A stretch of 64,000 nt of DNA from Flammeovirgaceae bacterium (GTDB lineage Bacteria > Bacteroidota > Bacteroidia > Cytophagales > Cyclobacteriaceae), in assembly GCA_027487845.1 (NCBI GenBank), contig JAIYCV010000042.1, positions 518,210-582,209 on the forward strand, given 5' to 3'. The translations under genes were made by a program, and so were the position numbers. The notes beneath the pieces were generated by a model, which saw only the letters and a list, made by a program, of their open reading frames with translations, searched no databases and was not told the DNA's origin. Positions 18,266 to 25,944 of the stretch are shown in pieces; position 1 is the first letter of the stretch, and every line of letters starts with the position of its first letter.

Positions 18266-19446
18266 TTCCTTTTCGATATTGATGGTAATGTCAACGAAGT
18301 AATGAATACAAAATCATCATCCAATTGGTTAAGGATTTGCATTTCTTCTGAACCCAATGGCGGGTCAGGATAGATAACCAAGGAATATTGCTCGCCCATA
18401 TTTAATCCTCTTTTTTTCAGTTGAAGAAAATTAAAGAGTTCTGGTGAGGTGCTGAGTATTTTATGAGTCTTGATGCCGTATAGATCAGTAAGTGAATCAA
18501 GTAATGCTTTTGTGTAGAGATTGAAAAGAACTTGCTCTAAAGTCAAATCTATTATCTCAATAAAATTATCTTTGAATCTAATTGATGGGTAATTTCCTAA
18601 ATATGGGAATGCTCTTTTTTCTCCGTTCTGAACTGCATTCACAATTACAATAGGACAACCTGCCGTCTTTGCTTCCAAGACTTCAATTCTACACCATTCT
18701 CTATCTGAATAACTGTCAGATTGGAAAACAACTAATGCGGATTCGTGTGCTGCCTTTTTGATTTCTTCTCCAAAATTTGATCCATATGCAATATCAGTCG
18801 TATCAAAAAATGTCTTCAATTGCGTTTGAGAATTTATATAATCCCTAAACTTTAGCGCATCAAATTTTGATTCATCATGCTTAGAGTGGCTAATGAATAA
18901 TTTTACAGGTGGCGAAATTGCTAATGACTCAACTTCGTCAGTAGCCTTTTTCATATTCATTAACAATCTACATAGTTCGTGTAGGATTGGAGTCTTGATT
19001 TGAGAATTAACAATTTCGCTTCCGTTCTTATCACAACCTTGTTTACTTTTATCCGTGCGGATATAATTGATGGCAGAAAATTTTATTGATACATTGTAGG
19101 CGCTTTTTGACAGTGCCACAGGGTAAACTCTTCTCTTATCTTTCTCGGCCTCACATTTGTCAAAAATGCTGTCAAGGTAGTTTCCGTAGTTCTTATCAAG
19201 AACAAATTCATCCGACACTAAAGCAATAACGGCTGTATATTCAGATTCACTAAAATCAATTTCTATTGGCTGTTTTGTATCAGATATATTCGTGTTCCTG
19301 AAATAAACAGGAATACCCATTGATCGAATCAATGGTTTGGTTGAATCTCTACATAAAACGGAATAAAGGAAATCAGCAATTTGCTGTCCTTCCAAATAGT
19401 CCGGATGCCAAACTATAAAAACTGAAAGTGGTGTTCTGAAACTCAC
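18262..19446 (-). CDS. Tandem TIR domain protein
   Basis: The 394-residue protein holds two TIR-like domains. The N-terminal one (residues 6-130: PLSVFIVWHPDYLEG, then VIALVSDEFVL) is divergent and no catalytic Glu is evident. The C-terminal one (181-293) is standard: VKLFISHSKHDESKF, VVFQSDSYSDREWCRIEVLEAK with Glu255 as the likely catalytic residue, then PIVIVN. The last 60 residues (SLVIYPDPPLGSEEMQIL) may be a further small domain. The start is GTG, joined to the MazG stop as GTGA. Possible roles are NAD consumption as effector or signal synthesis. Confidence 0.85.
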   Translation of the reverse strand: MSFRTPLSVFIVWHPDYLEGQQIADFLYSVLCRDSTKPLIRSMGIPVYFRNTNISDTKQPIEIDFSESEYTAVIALVSDEFVLDKNYGNYLDSIFDKCEAEKDKRRVYPVALSKSAYNVSIKFSAINYIRTDKSKQGCDKNGSEIVNSQIKTPILHELCRLLMNMKKATDEVESLAISPPVKLFISHSKHDESKFDALKFRDYINSQTQLKTFFDTTDIAYGSNFGEEIKKAAHESALVVFQSDSYSDREWCRIEVLEAKTAGCPIVIVNAVQNGEKRAFPYLGNYPSIRFKDNFIEIIDLTLEQVLFNLYTKALLDSLTDLYGIKTHKILSTSPELFNFLQLKKRGLNMGEQYSLVIYPDPPLGSEEMQILNQLDDDFVFITSLTLPSISKRK

Positions 19447-20327
19447 TTCTTTCCTAAATAAATTAGTGACCTGTTTTTTCTACTCACCAAAACCCTGCCT
19501 CCATTATTTTCCCTAAGTTGATTATAGATTTGATAAGAGGCTAAAATTGCCTTTTCCCATTGTTTACCGCTGCACTCGTTAACTTCGGTTTTCATAACCA
19601 GATTTTTTACTTTCTTAATAATTCCTGAATCCACACTTTTACTGTATTTCAATAAGTCGTGGTCAAGTGCATGGTGATAAATATAAAGCGAAACAAGTTC
19701 TTCGGTAATTTGAGACCTCGCCCCATCTTCATTTTCATCAATAGCAGGATCGCTTTTCCTTTTTTTCTTTAAAAGTTTGCGTAACACCGGTGACCAGCCT
19801 AAAACTGCTAAATATCCATAATGAAAAATATCATGGAATCTATAGCCATCATCTTCGTAAGTGTTATCAGTCAGCGGATCGCCAATCGGTTGGTCGTCTC
19901 GTTTATCAATAATTTGTAATTTGTTTTTCCCATCTTCGGTATAACTCCGGAATTCAATTTCAAACTCTTCGGGAAATCTTTCCTCCTTGGGATATTCAAG
20001 ATCGAAATCTTTGTACAATGAATCATCACCTGCTAAGAATCGATCATGGGTTTTAGCAAGATTTTGGGTCGCGATATCTTCTAATGTTAAATTATTCTGA
20101 GACGCGATTGTCGAAAGATACCATAAAACATCCCCTAACTCCTCAGCTAGTTTATCTTTAAATGCAACATAAGATTCTCCGTCCTTAAGTTTTATCTTTA
20201 ACTGGGTTACTACCGATCCTATTTCGCCAATTATTCCTAAGAAAGGAACCATTTCTGTATACTTGGCGTCAGAGGCACTATCTTGGATAGTTTCTCTTGC
20301 CTTTTTTTGGTATTCGTTAAATTCCAT
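19443..20327 (-). CDS. MazG-like nucleotide pyrophosphohydrolase with MazG-associated C-terminal domain
   Basis: The 294-residue protein opens the six-gene operon. Residues 1-95 are a MazG-like all-alpha NTP pyrophosphohydrolase fold (FLGIIGEIGSVVTQLK, then EELGDVLWYLS), which would cleave NTPs to NMP and pyrophosphate. The usual third metal Glu of GExGE is Ser38, while Glu35, Glu63 and Asp66 remain. The C-terminal half has YRFHDIFHYGYLAVLGWSPVLR and RKSDPAIDENEDGARSQITEE, a second conserved helical domain found behind MazG in gene clusters with modified-nucleotide enzymes. It may purge unusual nucleotides or act on the system's own signal. Confidence 0.8.
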   Translation of the reverse strand: MEFNEYQKKARETIQDSASDAKYTEMVPFLGIIGEIGSVVTQLKIKLKDGESYVAFKDKLAEELGDVLWYLSTIASQNNLTLEDIATQNLAKTHDRFLAGDDSLYKDFDLEYPKEERFPEEFEIEFRSYTEDGKNKLQIIDKRDDQPIGDPLTDNTYEDDGYRFHDIFHYGYLAVLGWSPVLRKLLKKKRKSDPAIDENEDGARSQITEELVSLYIYHHALDHDLLKYSKSVDSGIIKKVKNLVMKTEVNECSGKQWEKAILASYQIYNQLRENNGGRVLVSRKNRSLIYLGKK

Positions 20328-20593
20328 ATTGCTTTTTTGTTGCCATTGACTCCCAATGCGATTCCTTGCAAATAATTCTCTCTGTAAATTGGGGAAAATT
20401 TTTGGATAACTTCTGTTTAAAAGTCCTTCCTAATAATGATTGATCGTTCATTTCCGTACTAATTTTTGTTCGCTTTTATACAAAAATCTACAGCTTTAGT
20501 ATCGAGATCACTCAAAATAAGCTAAAAACGAAGATTTGGCTTGCGGATTTTAAACTGAATGATATTTGCTCTAGGCATTGAAATTCAAAGCCC

Positions 20594-20896
20594 ATGACAC
20601 GTCAATCCTCTACTTCCCCGGTTCTTATCGCAATTATTTTAATCATAACTTTTCCGGTCTGGTTTTCGATTGCCGCAGTCCTTTTTGGGTTAGCAGCTGG
20701 CTTTTTTGGGCTTGTCTTTGGATTGATTGGCGGCCTATTTGGGCTCATCATTGGCATAATCGCCTTTCCTTTCAAATTGATTTTCGGGTCTGACGATTGG
20801 GGTTGGCATCCGTTTCATTTTCATGGATTTCATTCCGATGGCTGGTTCATCATTGCAGTAATAATTTTAGTGGTACTTGCGCTCAAGAAAAAATAG
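20594..20896 (+). CDS. Small Gly/Phe-rich membrane protein with His/Trp-rich loop
   Basis: The 100-residue protein has an N-terminal membrane segment, a glycine-phenylalanine repeat-like hairpin (residues 30-58: FGLAAGFFGLVFGLIGGLFG), a loop rich in His, Trp and Asp (68-84: DDWGWHPFHFHGFHSDGW), and a C-terminal helix ending in Lys residues. The clustered His72, His75, His77 and His80 could bind a metal. I do not recognise a named family. It lies between the TIR/SLOG operon (divergent) and an AraC regulator gene 47 bp downstream on the same strand, so it may be co-transcribed with that regulator. Confidence 0.65.
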   Translation: MTRQSSTSPVLIAIILIITFPVWFSIAAVLFGLAAGFFGLVFGLIGGLFGLIIGIIAFPFKLIFGSDDWGWHPFHFHGFHSDGWFIIAVIILVVLALKKK

Positions 20897-20943
20897 TTTG
20901 CCTCAGTCTGAATAGGCCATTGGCAAATTGATATATTTCGTGC

Positions 20944-22074
20944 ATGCCGTATCACGTTGATCTATTTGCTTTTTTCATCTTTCTCGGCATTATACAAGCG
21001 CTATTTCTTTCCATTTTCTTTTTCAGCAAGGAGAATCGCAAAATAGAGGCAAACGTATATCAGGGTATTTTAGTGTTGGCAATGGCCGCTTGCACGTTTG
21101 AGATCTTTCTGTGCTACACCGGCTACATAATCAATTGCCTTTGGCTGGTTGATTTTTCTGAATCGCATGCCTTTATCATCGGCCCTGCTTTTTACTTGAT
21201 GGTGAAAAGTCTTATCGATGGCAAGACGGATAGAAGTCGGTATCTCCATTTTGTCATTCCCGTTTTATGGCTCGTTCTTCAGCTCCCATTTTTAATTCAG
21301 TCGGACGATGTAAAATTTAATGCGTGGATTGGTGCTTATCATCCGGCTGGATTATCGTTTCGCAATACCGAAGAAAATTTCTTTAACCCACCTTATCATA
21401 GCGAATTCATTTTACTGCATTTGGCGTTTTATACGGTGTTGGTGTTGGTTACAACCATTCGTGCATTCAAAAAAAGAAACGAATCGTTTTGGAAAACCAA
21501 GCAAACAACATTCGTAAAACTTCGAGGAACCACGCTGCAAATTGTGGTGGTTATCTTTTTAATTTTTATCGTGAAGCTGTTTAACGAAGACGATTTAGGC
21601 GACCACTTTTTTGCCGCTTATATATCCGTAGCAATTTATTTGATGAGCTTTCAGGTAATCAAGCAATCCGGTTTTTTTAAACAGGCTAGTTTGGCCGATC
21701 CTCAACAACAGAAATACAAAAGTTCTTCGCTTTCGCTGGATGATCAAAACGAAATTCTCAAAAAATTAAAACTGGTGATGGACGAAGAAAAGCCTTTTTT
21801 GAAACCCGACTTTTCGTTGCCGGAATTAGCGAATCAATTGAAATTATCTGTTCATCAACTTAGTCAAGCCATTAATGATGGTTTAGGAAAGAGTTTTTTT
21901 GAGATGACTGCCGAGTACAGAATTGAGCAAGCGAAGGTTTTATTGAAAGAGAAATCGCACATTAAGGTAGAAGAGATAGCCGAAGAGGTTGGCTACAATT
22001 CCAAATCGTCATTTAATACTGCTTTTAAGAAGTTGACCGGAATGACTCCCAGCGAGTGGAGAAGCCTCATTTAA
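20944..22074 (+). CDS. AraC family regulator with multi-pass membrane N-terminus
   Basis: The 376-residue protein has about seven membrane helices in residues 1-245 and a cytoplasmic AraC-type HTH pair in the last 100 residues (FSLPELANQLKLSVHQLSQAIND and KVEEIAEEVGYNSKSSFNTAFKKLTGMTPSEWR). This one-component membrane regulator design is common in Bacteroidota. Target genes are unknown; the small membrane protein just upstream is a candidate. Its stop overlaps the stop of the convergent lipocalin-like gene by 8 bp, at the palindrome ACAAGCTTGT. Confidence 0.92.
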   Translation: MPYHVDLFAFFIFLGIIQALFLSIFFFSKENRKIEANVYQGILVLAMAACTFEIFLCYTGYIINCLWLVDFSESHAFIIGPAFYLMVKSLIDGKTDRSRYLHFVIPVLWLVLQLPFLIQSDDVKFNAWIGAYHPAGLSFRNTEENFFNPPYHSEFILLHLAFYTVLVLVTTIRAFKKRNESFWKTKQTTFVKLRGTTLQIVVVIFLIFIVKLFNEDDLGDHFFAAYISVAIYLMSFQVIKQSGFFKQASLADPQQQKYKSSSLSLDDQNEILKKLKLVMDEEKPFLKPDFSLPELANQLKLSVHQLSQAINDGLGKSFFEMTAEYRIEQAKVLLKEKSHIKVEEIAEEVGYNSKSSFNTAFKKLTGMTPSEWRSLI

Positions 22075-22498
22075 CAAGCTTGTATTCCAGACCCGGCCCA
22101 TCGCACATACGCCACGTGCCAACAATCAAATCTGGAGATTCAATGCGCAACTGTTCGCTTTGGTTTCCCATGCAACTGGCAAGCAAATCGAATCCTGTTT
22201 TATAAGTTAGTAACAGGATGGTTTTGTCAGTCGCATCAATAACGTAAGTTCCACTCGCTTCCTTAACTTGGCCGTCTTGCGTGCGCGACTTGTTAAAAGT
22301 ACCGTCTGGATTAAAGATGTAGTGTTCTTGCCAACTCATATCGCTTCCTGTCGTTTCTTTTACACTCCACGATGCAATCATTTTTACGAGCTGCCACTTT
22401 TTGGGTCCTTCAGCCTGTTTTTCATTTTCCACAAATTTGTCAGAACACGAAAAGACGGCAGTCGCCAAAACTAAAGTTAAAATCGTTATCGTTTTCAT
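22067..22498 (-). CDS. Lipocalin-like lipoprotein
   Basis: The 143-residue protein has a lipoprotein signal (LVLATAVFSC, lipobox Cys18). A short beta-rich domain follows, with WQLVKMIASW, YIFNPDGTFNKSRTQDGQVKEASGTYVI, and a terminal LIVGTWRMCDG strand, as in lipocalin_4-type proteins of Bacteroidota. It should be anchored to an envelope membrane. Two Cys residues (in SCMGN and MCDG) could form a disulfide. Ligand is unknown. Confidence 0.75.
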   Translation of the reverse strand: MKTITILTLVLATAVFSCSDKFVENEKQAEGPKKWQLVKMIASWSVKETTGSDMSWQEHYIFNPDGTFNKSRTQDGQVKEASGTYVIDATDKTILLLTYKTGFDLLASCMGNQSEQLRIESPDLIVGTWRMCDGPGLEYKLVK

Positions 22499-22616
22499 GC
22501 TAGCGTAGTTTTGCCCTTTGACACTACTCGGGACAAAGAGGTTGGAAGTTGAAGATAGGATGTCAGGTTCTAAATAGGTATCAAATTATTAACTTTCATA
22601 AAAATTATATTTTTAG

Positions 22617-23984
22617 ATGCCTGAGCTAAAGTTTCTAGTCGAAAAAATTGATTCTCTAAAATTAGAACTAGAGAAATTATCTCCACTAAAAAAGGAGGAC
22701 GAAAAAAGACTTGATAAAAAGTTCAGATTAGAATGGAACTACAATTCGAATCACATAGAAGGAAATACGCTTACCTACGGGCAAACTGAGTTGCTCTTAA
22801 TTTTTGACAAGACAACAGGTGACCATGAAATGCGCGAATATGAAGAGATGCAAGCGCACGATGTGGCAATAAAGTTGGTAAATGAATATGCGAATGATAA
22901 AAGCCGGGAACTAACTGAAGCCGATGTTAGGCAATGGAACAAAATAATTTTAGTAAAACCCTTTTGGGCAAATGCCCAAACCTCTGATGGGCAACCTACT
23001 CGTAAACTGATTCAGCCCGGGGAATATAAAAAGGAACCCAACTCGGTGCGACTTCAAAATGGTGAAATGTTCCCTTATGCATCGCCAGAAGAAACGCCAG
23101 CCAAAATGAAAGATCTATTGGAATGGTTGCGCAGAGTTTCTGCTGAAAAGAAATTGCATCCGGTTCAAATTGCTGCTCAACTTCATTATGATTTTGTTAG
23201 GATTCATCCGTTTGATGATAGTAATGGCCGCACAAGCCGATTGTTGATGAATTACGTGTTGATCCAGAATGGCTTTCCACCAGTGATTATAAAAAGCGCA
23301 GATAAGAAAGGTTATTTGAATGCACTCAACAAAGCCGATGTTGGAGACCTAAACGCTTTTATTGAATATGTCGCCAATCAATTAAACTGGTCGTTGGAGA
23401 TAAACATAAAAGCTGCAAAAGGCGAGAGCATTGAAGAGGAGGATGATTTAGATAAAGAGATCGAAGTTTTTAACAAGACCATTAAAAGTAAGAAAAAATC
23501 TGAGGTGAAAACTTTTAAAATAGTTGATGGGTTATTATTCGGAGTAGGTGAGCCTTTATTTAGTTCGATCCTAGAAAAACTTAAAAAACTATCCCCTTCC
23601 TTTGCTTTTAGTCAGTTCGTATTTACGACTAGTGAACAATCTACTTCTGTTATTTTAAATGGCAGCAAAAGCATTGGAAGCTTGCTTGCAGATCAAATTG
23701 CTTTAGTAAGACAACGATTCTCCAACCAAGAAGCTGGATTGGTAAATTATCCTATCAACCTTCGGCTGCAAATTCATTTCTCAGGTAATTTGTTAAAGCC
23801 AGAGATGCCCTACTATTTTAATGATTCTTTAGTTCTTAATCTATTTGACTTGCAATATGAAGTTTTATTTGCCGAGCAAAGGCTATTGCGAAAAAATTTC
23901 AATGATTTTGCATCAAAGGAGGAAATTGACGCGATTATAAAAAACATCGTTCGTCTGGTCATGGAATCTTTGCCTAAAGAATAG
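22617..23984 (+). CDS. Fic domain protein (predicted AMP transferase)
   Basis: The 455-residue protein has a Fic core. The catalytic loop is HPFDDSNGR (residues 197-205), with Ser at the place usually held by Gly, followed by TSRLLMNYVL. The N-terminal helix carries SNHIEGN (44-50), the class II inhibitory motif (S/T)xxxE(G/N), whose Glu blocks ATP positioning, so autoinhibition is expected. The C-terminal 180 residues are not recognised. Fic enzymes transfer AMP from ATP to protein hydroxyl groups. There is no adjacent small antitoxin gene, in line with an internal inhibitor. It stands alone with an AT-rich upstream region. Confidence 0.88.
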   Translation: MPELKFLVEKIDSLKLELEKLSPLKKEDEKRLDKKFRLEWNYNSNHIEGNTLTYGQTELLLIFDKTTGDHEMREYEEMQAHDVAIKLVNEYANDKSRELTEADVRQWNKIILVKPFWANAQTSDGQPTRKLIQPGEYKKEPNSVRLQNGEMFPYASPEETPAKMKDLLEWLRRVSAEKKLHPVQIAAQLHYDFVRIHPFDDSNGRTSRLLMNYVLIQNGFPPVIIKSADKKGYLNALNKADVGDLNAFIEYVANQLNWSLEINIKAAKGESIEEEDDLDKEIEVFNKTIKSKKKSEVKTFKIVDGLLFGVGEPLFSSILEKLKKLSPSFAFSQFVFTTSEQSTSVILNGSKSIGSLLADQIALVRQRFSNQEAGLVNYPINLRLQIHFSGNLLKPEMPYYFNDSLVLNLFDLQYEVLFAEQRLLRKNFNDFASKEEIDAIIKNIVRLVMESLPKE

Positions 23985-24043
23985 GTATAATCTTGTTCGA
24001 CTTTATAAATTCGCCCTTCTAGGTTATAAAATCGGGCTAACCA

Positions 24044-25264
24044 ATGCCTTTGCTCACCGTTTCTTTGAGCAAAATAAAAAACGCCATGAGCCCTGAGTTT
24101 TCCAACCAACAACCATTAACCATCAACGACCAACGAAGATACGACCTCGATTGGCTTCGTTTTATCGCCATCGTAATCTTGCTTTTCTTCCACACTGGGA
24201 TGTGGTTCAACACGTGGGGCTGGCATGTAAAAAACAACGAAAACACGGTTAGCTTTCAATACTGGATGATCTGGTCGCACAACTTCCGCATGCAATTGCT
24301 TTTGTTCATTTCAGGTGCGGGCACTTTTATGGCTTTAGGCAAAAGAACTTCTGGGGAATTTAGAAAAGAACGTTTTACACGATTGTTCATTCCCCTGGTT
24401 TTCGGGATGGTGGTGGTGGTGCCTCCACAAATTTATTACGAGCGAATCAATCAGTACGCGAATTATTGGGAGTTCTACAAAACGGTGTTTCAATTTAAAC
24501 CCTATCCTGAAGGAGGAAGTTTGAGCTGGCATCATCTCTGGTTTATCTTGTACTTGTTTATCTATTCTCTTCTGGCACTGCCCTTTTTGAAATTCATTCG
24601 ATCGCCAAAATCAGCTCAGTTCAAGAATATTGCTTTCAAACTTTTATCAAGCTCTGCAGGTTTGTTGTTCATACCGTCCGTATTTATTTTGGTTACCCAA
24701 ATTTTACTACGGCCCTACTTTCCAGAAGAAACGCATTCACTATTTGATGACTGGGCTTATTTTACTTACTACTTTCTATTTTTTATCATGGGCATTGTTT
24801 GTTACTCAAATCAAAAGCTTTGGGAGGCGATTGGTGCAAATAGAAAGCATTTATTAATCGCGCTGATTTTCATACTGATACCTTTTTATACCTGCTATTT
24901 TCATTTCAGAGAATTGATACAATTGCCATGGACGGGCGACACAGTTGAAACGATTTTCGATGTCGCGTCTATTTTCGTTGCCTGGTTCACCGTTATTACC
25001 ATTATTGCCTATGGGCAACATTATCTAAATAAGTCCCATAAGTGGCTTTCACAAATTAGCGAAGGGCTTTACCCTTTTTACATTTTACACCAATCGGTAA
25101 TAATTGCTATCGGTTATTATGTCTGCAAGTTAAACTGGAGTATTGCCCCGAAATATTGGGTTATCTGTTTTCTTACGCTAGTGAGTTGTGTTGGGTTTTA
25201 CTTATTGTGCATTAAGCCATTTAATGCAATGCGTTTTTTGTTTGGTGTCAAGCTGAAGAAATAG
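24044..25264 (+). CDS. Acyltransferase 3 family membrane protein
   Basis: The 406-residue protein has about ten membrane helices and opens with RRYDLDWLRFIAIVILLFFHTGMWF, the acyltransferase_3 signature with its conserved His in helix 1. The loop RKERFTRLFIPLVFGMVVVVPPQIYYERI fits glucan-modifying OpgC-like members. It would acylate a surface or periplasmic glycan. An internal ATG at 24086 is an alternative start, since the first 14 residues look non-conserved. It converges on yceI-like gene with a hairpin between. Confidence 0.85.
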   Translation: MPLLTVSLSKIKNAMSPEFSNQQPLTINDQRRYDLDWLRFIAIVILLFFHTGMWFNTWGWHVKNNENTVSFQYWMIWSHNFRMQLLLFISGAGTFMALGKRTSGEFRKERFTRLFIPLVFGMVVVVPPQIYYERINQYANYWEFYKTVFQFKPYPEGGSLSWHHLWFILYLFIYSLLALPFLKFIRSPKSAQFKNIAFKLLSSSAGLLFIPSVFILVTQILLRPYFPEETHSLFDDWAYFTYYFLFFIMGIVCYSNQKLWEAIGANRKHLLIALIFILIPFYTCYFHFRELIQLPWTGDTVETIFDVASIFVAWFTVITIIAYGQHYLNKSHKWLSQISEGLYPFYILHQSVIIAIGYYVCKLNWSIAPKYWVICFLTLVSCVGFYLLCIKPFNAMRFLFGVKLKK

Positions 25265-25273
25265 AAGTTAAAA

Positions 25274-25306
25274 GGATATTGAACTTCTTCGGAAGTCTCA
25301 ATATCC
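25274..25306. terminator. UUCG-capped hairpin between convergent genes
   Basis: The left arm GGATATTGAACTTC (25274-25287) pairs with GAAGTCTCAATATCC (25292-25306) around the loop TTCG, with one bulged base. The C(UUCG)G tetraloop is very stable. It fills the 52-bp gap between two convergent genes, so it probably ends transcription from both sides. There is no long T tract on either side. Confidence 0.6.
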
Positions 25307-25316
25307 CTTCGGTGAA

Positions 25317-25919
25317 TTACATCGAAACAATATTCACATTTAGGGTAAAGTCGTTGTAGATAAACCAATCCTTTTCAGATCCGGGCTTGTCTTTGCCTCC
25401 ATACTCTATTCCGAAAAGGGTTCTGTCAATAACTATTGTTGCGGTCACATTCTTTGTTTTCTCCACTTGATTTAAAGCTGCTATAAATTGAATTGGTTTG
25501 GTTACTTTTTTTATAGTTAGGTTACCTGTTACTTCGTATTTTAAGTTTGATACTTCTTTTGCAGAAGTGATAACAAACTTAGCCGTTGGGTAAAGATTGG
25601 TTTCAAAAAAATCTCCTGTTGTTACATGGCGAACAAAGTCTTCATTGTGCTTTGCATCGGTAATGTCATCAACGGTAATAGAATTCATATCTACTTCAAA
25701 TTCTCCTCCCACCAGTTTCGAATCCTTAAACTGTAACGAGGCTTTGCTCAATCGAATTTTCCCGTAATGAGTATCCGACACACTTTTGGCCGACCAACCA
25801 ACTTCGCTTTTTGTAGTGTCAACAGGTGGTATTACTACACGGTATTTGTTATAGATAAACCATGCAGCAATTACCGGTGCCAATAACGCAGCGATGAGAA
25901 TTATTATTTTTCTTTTCAT
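25317..25919 (-). CDS. YceI family protein
   Basis: The 200-residue protein has an N-terminal hydrophobic anchor or signal (KIIILIAALLAPVIAAWFIYNKY) and a YceI-type lipocalin-like barrel: STVGWSA-like opening (KSEVGWSAKSVSDTHYGKIRL), the D-TEH equivalent DITDAKHNEDFVRHVTTGDFFETNLYPTAKFVI, and the NLTIKKVTKPI strand. YceI proteins bind polyisoprenoids in the periplasm. The gene follows a DUF2911 gene on the same strand by 25 bp, so the two are probably one operon. Confidence 0.9.
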   Translation of the reverse strand: MKRKIIILIAALLAPVIAAWFIYNKYRVVIPPVDTTKSEVGWSAKSVSDTHYGKIRLSKASLQFKDSKLVGGEFEVDMNSITVDDITDAKHNEDFVRHVTTGDFFETNLYPTAKFVITSAKEVSNLKYEVTGNLTIKKVTKPIQFIAALNQVEKTKNVTATIVIDRTLFGIEYGGKDKPGSEKDWFIYNDFTLNVNIVSM

Positions 25920-25944
25920 TTTAAATTCGTTATGTGTTTCAACA

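Noticed and set aside
15174..20327. Calling the operon a Thoeris system
   Set aside because: The TIR and SLOG domains resemble ThsB and part of ThsA, but no SIR2 or other ThsA effector domain is fused to SLOG, and four further genes do not belong to Thoeris.
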